Below, piece by piece: positions 58,497-64,000 of a DNA stretch of 64,000 nucleotides. Below the pieces are notes generated by a model. It was given only the letters and a program-made list of their open reading frames with translations. It was not told where the DNA came from and did no database searches. The DNA lies in assembly GCA_016928055.1 (NCBI GenBank), contig JAFGLM010000019.1, positions 1 to 64,000 of the forward strand, read 5' to 3'. A program made the position numbers and the translations under genes. The first letter of the stretch is position 1, and every line of letters starts with the position of its first letter. Origin of the DNA: Gammaproteobacteria bacterium (GTDB lineage Bacteria; Pseudomonadota; Gammaproteobacteria; HTCC5015).

Positions 58497-61400
58497 AAGA
58501 AAAGATTTACACAGTGTATTGATTATCGGCGCCGGTCCTATCGTCATCGGGCAGGCCTGCGAGTTTGATTATTCCGGTGCGCAAGCCTGTAAGGCTCTGC
58601 GTGAAGAAGGCTGCCGGGTTATTTTGGTTAACTCGAATCCGGCGACGATCATGACTGATCCGGATACCGCTGACGCGATTTATATCGAACCGATACGCTG
58701 GCGCAATGTTGCAGAAATAATTCGCAAGGAGCGCCCCGATGCATTGCTGCCTACTATGGGCGGTCAGACTGCACTGAACTGTGCACTGGATTTAAATCGT
58801 CACGGTGTGTTGGAAAAATACGGCGTTGAAATGATCGGTGCCAGTCGCGAAGCGATTGATACTGCAGAAGATCGGGAATTATTTCGTACTGCGATGCATG
58901 AAATCGGGCTTGCGACACCGCGTTCATTTATTGCGCACAATCGAGATGATGCAGTTGAGGCCCTGGAATCAATTGGCTTCCCCATTATTATCCGCCCCTC
59001 ATTTACTCTGGGTGGTTCCGGTGGTGGTATTGCCTATAACCGCGCTGAGTTTGAAGAAATCGTCAACCGCGGTCTGGATCTGTCGCCGACCAACGAGGTC
59101 TTGCTGGAAGAGTCGGTGTTGGGGTGGAAAGAATTTGAAATGGAAGTGGTGCGGGATAAAAACGATAACTGCATCATTATCTGTTCGATTGAAAATCTGG
59201 ATCCCATGGGCGTGCACACCGGCGATTCCATCACGGTTGCACCGGCGCAAACTTTGACTGATAAGGAATATCAGATCATGCGCGACGCATCGATTGCGGT
59301 ATTACGCAAGATCGGTGTCGAAACCGGCGGTTCCAATGTGCAGTTTGCCATTAATCCTGAAAACGGAGAGATGGTCATTATTGAAATGAATCCGCGCGTA
59401 TCACGTTCCTCAGCACTGGCTTCAAAAGCAACCGGGTTTCCGATTGCCAAGGTTGCCGCAAAACTGGCGATTGGCTACACCCTGGATGAATTAAGAAATG
59501 AAATAACCGGCGGTGTTACACCGGCGTCGTTTGAGCCAAGTATTGATTACGTGGTCACCAAGGTACCGCGGTTTGCTTTTGAAAAATTTCCGGTCGCGGA
59601 TGATCGTTTGACGACGCAGATGAAATCGGTTGGCGAAGTGATGGCGATCGGCCGCACTTTTCAGGAGTCCCTGCAAAAAGCCTTGCGCGGTCTGGAAATC
59701 GGTGTTGATGGTCTGGACCCGATTGATCTCGATGCCAGTCATATTGACGATGAAACGCTGTTGGGGCAATTGCGTGAACCACGCGGCGAGCGCCTGTGGT
59801 ATCTGGCTGATGCTATTCGTCGCGGTTTCAGTGACGAACGTCTGTTTAAAGCGACGCATATTGACCCCTGGTTTCTGAGTGAGATACGCGAATTGGTGGA
59901 GATTGAGCAGGAGCTCAAGCAAAAGAAATTATCAGATCTGGATCAACACGAATTACGTGACCTGAAGCGCCGAGGATTTTCCGATATACGTTTATCGGAA
60001 GTATTGTCCTGCACGGAGCAGGAAGTGCGCGCTAAGCGGCACAAGCTCAATATTCGTCCGGTTTTTAAACGCGTTGACAGTTGTGCAGCGGAATTTGCTT
60101 CTGCTACAGCGTACATGTATTCCACTTATGAAGAAGAGTGTGAAGCGGCGCCAACCGATAAAGAGAAAATCGTTGTCCTCGGTGGCGGGCCCAATCGTAT
60201 CGGTCAGGGTATTGAGTTCGATTATTGCTGCGTGCATGCGGCACTGGCAATGCGCGAAGATGGTTATGAAACCATCATGATTAACTGTAATCCGGAAACG
60301 GTATCGACTGATTACGACACTTCGGATCGTCTGTATTTCGAACCTCTCACACTGGAAGATGTGTTGGAAATTTTACACGTTGAAAAACCCGCCGGTGTGA
60401 TCGTTCAATACGGCGGTCAGACTCCGCTCAAACTGGCGCGCGCCCTGGAAGCCGCCGGTGCACCGATCATCGGTACTTCGCCGGATTCGATTGATCTGGC
60501 AGAAGATCGTGAACGTTTCCAGAAAATGATTGAAAAACTGAAATTGCGCCAGCCGCCTAATCGAACGGCGCGAACCGAAAGCCAGGCCTTGTTATTGGCG
60601 GAAGAAATCGGTTATCCACTGGTAGTGCGGCCTTCGTATGTGTTGGGCGGTCGGGCGATGGAGATTGTTTCCAATTCTGATGACCTGAAGCGTTACATGA
60701 AAGAAGCGGTCAGCGTTTCCAACGACGCGCCGGTATTGCTGGATCGTTTTTTAAATGATGCGATTGAAGTCGATGTCGATGCGATATGTGATGGCAAGGA
60801 CGTCTTGATCGGCGGCATTATGGAGCATATTGAAGAAGCCGGCGTGCATTCAGGTGATTCAGCCTGTTCGATTCCACCTTATACGCTAAGCAATGAGATG
60901 CAGGATCACTTGCGCGAACAGATGCGCAAGATGGCCATCGAGTTGAACGTTATCGGTTTGATGAATGCACAGTTCGCGATTCAGGGTAAGGATATTTTTG
61001 TGCTGGAAGTGAATCCGCGCGCATCGCGCACGGTACCCTTTGTTTCAAAAGCAACCGGTGTGCCGTTGGCGAAAGTGGCGGTACGTTGTATGGTCGGCAA
61101 TACACTGGCCAAGCAAGGTTATACACACGAAGTAATCCCGCAACATTATTCGGTTAAAGAATCCGTGTTTCCATTTATCAAATTCCCGGGCGTTGACGCT
61201 ATCCTTGGGCCGGAGATGAAATCCACCGGTGAGGTAATGGGTGTTGGTCGTAGTTTTGGTGAAGCGTTTTATAAAGGTACTTTGGGTGCCGGGGTGGAAT
61301 TACCGAAAAAAGGCCTGGCATTTATCAGCGTGCGCGATCTTGATAAGCCCGCGTGTATTGACATTGCCCAGGATCTGGTCGATAAAGGTTTTAAGCTGAT

Positions 61401-61713
61401 TGCTACCGATGGAACAGCCCAGGCACTGAAGGATGCCGGCATTGAATGTGAGCGTGTTAACAAGGTTACACAGGGTCGGCCGCATATCGTCGATATGATT
61501 ATCAACGGCGAAGTCCATTTAATCGTCAATACCACCGAAGGTAAACAGGCAATTCGCGATTCTTTTACCATTCGACGAGAAGCCATGCACCATCAGGTTT
61601 CACTGACCACTACCATTGCAGGTGCACGTGCGACTTGCATGGCGCTGGAGTATCTGGACAATACAGAAGTCAACAAATTACAGGATTTGCATCAAGAGGT
61701 TAGTAATCAGTGA
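58489..61713 (+). CDS. carB: Carbamoyl-phosphate synthase large subunit
   Basis: 1074 residues, full length. Two homologous ATP-grasp halves: the first opens [20 protein letters not shown] with [16 protein letters not shown], the second [20 protein letters not shown] with [14 protein letters not shown]. The C-terminal methylglyoxal-synthase-like domain ([16 protein letters not shown] onward) is the allosteric site for UMP and ornithine. The small IVIGQ insertion of Val for the usual Ile is minor. Coupled to greA by GTGA. Confidence 0.96.
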   Translation: MPKRKDLHSVLIIGAGPIVIGQACEFDYSGAQACKALREEGCRVILVNSNPATIMTDPDTADAIYIEPIRWRNVAEIIRKERPDALLPTMGGQTALNCALDLNRHGVLEKYGVEMIGASREAIDTAEDRELFRTAMHEIGLATPRSFIAHNRDDAVEALESIGFPIIIRPSFTLGGSGGGIAYNRAEFEEIVNRGLDLSPTNEVLLEESVLGWKEFEMEVVRDKNDNCIIICSIENLDPMGVHTGDSITVAPAQTLTDKEYQIMRDASIAVLRKIGVETGGSNVQFAINPENGEMVIIEMNPRVSRSSALASKATGFPIAKVAAKLAIGYTLDELRNEITGGVTPASFEPSIDYVVTKVPRFAFEKFPVADDRLTTQMKSVGEVMAIGRTFQESLQKALRGLEIGVDGLDPIDLDASHIDDETLLGQLREPRGERLWYLADAIRRGFSDERLFKATHIDPWFLSEIRELVEIEQELKQKKLSDLDQHELRDLKRRGFSDIRLSEVLSCTEQEVRAKRHKLNIRPVFKRVDSCAAEFASATAYMYSTYEEECEAAPTDKEKIVVLGGGPNRIGQGIEFDYCCVHAALAMREDGYETIMINCNPETVSTDYDTSDRLYFEPLTLEDVLEILHVEKPAGVIVQYGGQTPLKLARALEAAGAPIIGTSPDSIDLAEDRERFQKMIEKLKLRQPPNRTARTESQALLLAEEIGYPLVVRPSYVLGGRAMEIVSNSDDLKRYMKEAVSVSNDAPVLLDRFLNDAIEVDVDAICDGKDVLIGGIMEHIEEAGVHSGDSACSIPPYTLSNEMQDHLREQMRKMAIELNVIGLMNAQFAIQGKDIFVLEVNPRASRTVPFVSKATGVPLAKVAVRCMVGNTLAKQGYTHEVIPQHYSVKESVFPFIKFPGVDAILGPEMKSTGEVMGVGRSFGEAFYKGTLGAGVELPKKGLAFISVRDLDKPACIDIAQDLVDKGFKLIATDGTAQALKDAGIECERVNKVTQGRPHIVDMIINGEVHLIVNTTEGKQAIRDSFTIRREAMHHQVSLTTTIAGARATCMALEYLDNTEVNKLQDLHQEVSNQ

Positions 61714-62186
61714 GCAAGGTACCTCTCACAGTTGAGGGCGCAGAAAAAATGCGCGCTGAGCTTGAACAACGCAAGTTCAAGGACCGACCGCGCATAACCG
61801 AGGCGATTGCGGTGGCGCGTGCGCACGGTGATTTACGGGAAAACGCCGAATATCATGCGGCGCGCGAAGAGCAGAGTTTTAATGAAGGGCGCATTAAAGA
61901 ACTTGAAGCCAAGCTTTCAAATGCGCAGATCATTGATGTGACCAAGGTCAATGCCAATGGCAAGATAATCTTTGGTGCAACGGTTGATTTAATCGAAGTT
62001 GAAAGCGGCGAAGAGGTCACTTACAAAATAGTCGGTGAAGATGAGGCGGATATAAAACTTGGGTTTATATCGGTTACCTCACCGATTGCCAGAGCATTAA
62101 TCGGCAAACAAGTGGATGATGTGGCGGTGGTACAGGCACCGAGCGGTGCTAAAGAATATGAGATTATAGACATCCGGTACGAATAA
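61710..62186 (+). CDS. greA: Transcription elongation factor GreA
   Basis: 158 residues from GTG 61710 overlapping the carB stop. N-terminal coiled coil ([33 protein letters not shown] with the acidic tip that enters the polymerase channel) and the FKBP-like C-terminal domain ([18 protein letters not shown]). Rescues backtracked RNA polymerase. carAB-greA is a common gammaproteobacterial order. Confidence 0.95.
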   Translation: MSKVPLTVEGAEKMRAELEQRKFKDRPRITEAIAVARAHGDLRENAEYHAAREEQSFNEGRIKELEAKLSNAQIIDVTKVNANGKIIFGATVDLIEVESGEEVTYKIVGEDEADIKLGFISVTSPIARALIGKQVDDVAVVQAPSGAKEYEIIDIRYE

Positions 62187-62217
62187 AATAAAAATAATTT
62201 TTAATAATAAAAAATCG

Positions 62218-62240
62218 ACCCCGCTTATGCGGGGTTTTTT
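62218..62240 (+). terminator. Intrinsic terminator after greA
   Basis: ACCCCGC (62218-62224) pairs with GCGGGGT (62229-62235), loop TTAT, followed by a T run to 62240. Confidence 0.93.
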
Positions 62241-62270
62241 GTGTCATCTCCCTAAAGGAGAGGGTATACA

Positions 62271-62540
62271 GTAGCCCGGATGCAGCGCAGCGGAATCCGG
62301 GATTATTTATTAGTATGGTCGAATATCGACGATATAATGTGGATTATTGGCGCTACGTCAATTATATTCATTACATCCTGTAAAACATAGTCTGGTCAGA
62401 CAAGCAGCAGATTGGTCTTATTTGTCGATCCATCGATATGTGCGTGTAGGTACCCTTGAAAACAATTGAGTGAGCAAAAATGTTATCCAACAGTTTTTTG
62501 GGGAATGATCCCGGATTCCGCTGCGCTGCATCCGGGCTAC
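62271..62540. mobile_element. Palindrome-ended element A beside the integron cassettes
   Basis: A perfect 33-base inverted repeat (62271-62303, beginning GTAGCCCGGATGCAGCGCAG; 62508-62540, ending CATCCGGGCTAC) flanks about 204 bases without a gene. The ends are those of the repeats in mshD and mshO. The inner left side (ATGGTCGAATATCGACGATA) resembles that of element B. With the greA terminator it accounts for most of the 470-base gap before 62656; 62541-62655 holds only the next gene's leader. Confidence 0.75.
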
Positions 62541-62655
62541 TGGCTACAATAGTGGAAATTAATTATTTGGGCGGGCCAGGGAGTTATGTGCCCTTGGCAA
62601 TTGAATAAAACTGTTATATGGCACTGTCTTACTGTGACAGCCGAGGATATTTAGT

Positions 62656-63078
62656 ATGAAAAAAATCGTATTTTTGATTTCGATCGTATCGCTATCCGTT
62701 AGTGTGTGGGCAGACGAAGCAAAGGATAGTTTGGCTTGTATGGCCGGTGCTTCGGCAGACATAGATGGAAGCAGAAGTTATTCGACAGATGCTTCATCAA
62801 TTCGTTTTTTGCTGACTTTAGAAAGAAGGAATAAAGAAATAGCTGCAGTAAATCTTAAGCATACGGGCGATATGGAAGGTATGCCTGACACTTGGTTTCA
62901 GTGCTCCGTGAATGGTGCTGGAAACTTATTTACTTGTGTAAATGGCGCTGAAGTGATCTGGTACTTTCCTTCTCGACAACATGGAGTGATAGCTAACTTA
63001 AATATTGTGCCTATGATGAAAGAAAATCGGGCTAATGCAGCTGGTATATACAACTATACTTGCGCTGCATTTGATTAA
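62656..63078 (+). CDS. Secreted small protein encoded in an integron gene cassette
   Basis: 140 residues with a signal peptide (MKKIVFLISIVSLSVSVWA). The mature part has four cysteines (LACMAGAS, FQCSVNG, FTCVNGA, YTCAAFD), suggesting two disulfides. No family recognised. It ends 12 bases before an attC site in the correct orientation, so it is a gene cassette. Exported proteins of unknown function are common cassette cargo. Confidence 0.7.
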   Translation: MKKIVFLISIVSLSVSVWADEAKDSLACMAGASADIDGSRSYSTDASSIRFLLTLERRNKEIAAVNLKHTGDMEGMPDTWFQCSVNGAGNLFTCVNGAEVIWYFPSRQHGVIANLNIVPMMKENRANAAGIYNYTCAAFD

Positions 63079-63090
63079 TTGGTGTTGTTA

Positions 63091-63170
63091 TATAACAAGG
63101 CGCACAAAAAACGCCCGCAAGCGGGCTGGACTCGCCGCTACGCGGCTCACCTTTTAGCGCAACGTTATGC
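63091..63170 (+). other. Integron attC recombination site
   Basis: 80 bases. The outer R boxes pair (ATAAC 63092-63096 with GTTAT 63164-63168), a three-base unpaired spacer follows on each side (AAG and AAC), and the L boxes pair (GCGC 63100-63103 with GCGC 63157-63160). The right end reads AACGTTATGC, a typical R' box where integrase cuts between G and TT. The centre has two small hairpins (GCCCGC/GCGGGC and GCCGC/GCGGC). No intI gene or second complete attC was found in the window. Confidence 0.82.
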
Positions 63171-63183
63171 TCGACTGCAACAG

Positions 63184-63666
63184 ATGACCAATAAACGATT
63201 TATCTTGAAAACGACTGTGTTATTGCTGGCGTTATTAATCTTGGCGTTGTCGCTTTGGTTGGTAAATGTAGATCTGTTTTTGGTAGGCGGCAGTAGACCA
63301 ACATTTGTTGTAAGAATTCCTCTGTATTTACAGCTTTTCAGTTTGTGTTGTACAGTCGTTTCATTGAGTTTTGTTTTGTTTAAACCTAAATTGAAAATCG
63401 TAACGATTCCAATCTTTATCGTCGTTCTGTTTTTTCATTCACTGTCAATGCATACACCTTATGATGATCTGATTCATTATGTTGATTCATGGTATGGATT
63501 TTCGATTAATCGCATCAATTCGAATGCTGTGGACCCTGTAATTTCTTGTGATTACGAATATCCGTTTGTAAAAATGATTGATGATAAAAATAATAAAATG
63601 AAAATCTTTGTTGGGATATATCCATATGTTTTTGAAACACAAGAATTGTTCAAGACCTGTAAATAG
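63184..63666 (+). CDS. Membrane protein of unknown function in the second cassette
   Basis: 160 residues from ATG 63184, 14 bases after the attC site; the open frame reads back through attC to 63079 but that part is the recombination site, not protein. Three hydrophobic helices (about 12-31, 43-63, 70-86) are followed by a soluble C-terminal domain of about 75 residues with two cysteines (VISCDYEY, FKTC). No family recognised. Element B follows ten bases after the stop, where this cassette's own attC would be expected. Confidence 0.65.
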   Translation: MTNKRFILKTTVLLLALLILALSLWLVNVDLFLVGGSRPTFVVRIPLYLQLFSLCCTVVSLSFVLFKPKLKIVTIPIFIVVLFFHSLSMHTPYDDLIHYVDSWYGFSINRINSNAVDPVISCDYEYPFVKMIDDKNNKMKIFVGIYPYVFETQELFKTCK

Positions 63667-63676
63667 CCAGTAGCCA

Positions 63677-63841
63677 GTAGCCCGGATGAAGTGAAACGGA
63701 ATCCGGGTTGATATATAAACATGGTTGAATATCTACGATATCGCATTTAGGGTAGAACGTGTTTTTACGGTAACATTGCAAGACCGTTGATTTGCGTTGT
63801 TAGGAAAAATCCCGGATTCCGTTTCACTTCATCCGGGCTAC
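63677..63841. mobile_element. Palindrome-ended element B after the second cassette gene
   Basis: A perfect 31-base inverted repeat (63677-63707, beginning GTAGCCCGGATGAAGTGAAA; 63811-63841, ending CATCCGGGCTAC) flanks 103 bases. The inner left part (CATGGTTGAATATCTACGAT) is related to element A. The variable arm letters differ from those of A but match each other perfectly within B. Bases 63842-64000 contain no gene I can support. Confidence 0.75.
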
Positions 63842-64000
63842 TTGTTAAACACAACGAAACAAAAAAGGATGAATTTTTACTGAAAATTATGAGTTGGACG
63901 GCTGGGTTTGGCCGTAGGCCGCAATAACCGAAGGGCATTGCGCCATACCGATTTCACAAATGCCCCCATCAATCATTTCAATTGAAAATTTCAATCAAGT

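Noticed and set aside
62541-62655. Possible second attC remnant (GAGTTATGTG near 62581)
   Set aside because: Only an R'-like end is present; no partner AAC box or L boxes could be paired.
63079-63183. N-terminal extension of the second cassette gene
   Set aside because: Those codons are the attC site itself; ATG 63184 lies just behind it.
1-64000. tRNA, rRNA or prophage genes
   Set aside because: No tRNA cloverleaf, rRNA core sequence or phage structural gene was recognised by eye; a covariance search would be decisive.

Overview
The window reads as chromosomal DNA of a gammaproteobacterium. Evidence: orthologue sets in typical gammaproteobacterial order (Rieske/cytochrome b/cytochrome c1 followed by sspA-sspB; rsmI divergent from lpoA-yraN; carA-carB-greA), an E. 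coli-type ilvBN with its own valine leader peptide, OxyR with Cys199/Cys208, and a complete MSHA type IV pilus operon like that of Vibrio, Shewanella and Pseudoalteromonas. No rRNA, tRNA, CRISPR array, prophage or intact transposase was recognised. The species cannot be named from this sequence alone.

Layout. 1-4600: arsenate reductase with a wrecked arsenite pump behind it, a HAD phosphatase, a SAM hydrolase, a YihY membrane protein and a diguanylate cyclase. 4770-18588: the MSHA operon (mshI, a pilN-like gene, mshJKLMNEGF, an extra membrane protein, major pilin, mshCDOP), closed by a degenerate receiver-EAL protein. 20244-26480: an AT-rich polymorphic toxin island with one full RHS protein, a displaced RHS tip carrying a cysteine-peptidase-like domain, and a candidate immunity gene after each. 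26537-30198: galactokinase and the attenuated ilvBN operon. 30250-34866: mshQ, cut off from its operon and inverted. 34962-41692: a TVP38-flavoprotein fusion with oxyR, a cold-shock protein, a broken hydrolase, an Ada-like methyltransferase, DegS and Nif3. 41870-45646: petABC and sspAB. 45801-47653: a small accessory patch (repeat element, secreted protein, pyrimidine-dimer glycosylase, pectin-type acetylesterase). 47700-50926: yraN, lpoA, rsmI. 51329-53919: a non-canonical KdsA / transaldolase-CBS / KdsC-like operon. 54445-57105: two tandem receiver-Hanks kinases. 57366-62186: carAB-greA. 62271-64000: palindromic elements and integron gene cassettes with a clear attC site but no integrase in view.

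How it fits together. MshE carries the two-motif c-di-GMP-binding domain, a diguanylate cyclase lies just upstream of the pilus operon and a probably inactive EAL protein lies at its end, so pilus extension looks locally wired to c-di-GMP. The ilv leader encodes 12 valines in 22 codons ahead of a strong terminator: valine-sensing attenuation. The transaldolase in the KdsA operon carries a CBS pair of the kind found in arabinose-5-phosphate isomerase, which suggests an alternative supply of arabinose 5-phosphate or an analogue for an ulosonic acid.

Genome dynamics are unusually readable. Two genes (acr3 and an alpha/beta hydrolase) keep both ends but have lost their middles. A palindromic repeat family has inserted three times into prepilin leader-peptide codons and twice around the integron cassettes. 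A second element family with TAGA..TCTCAAAAT ends sits upstream of the major pilin, beside sspB and after rsmI.
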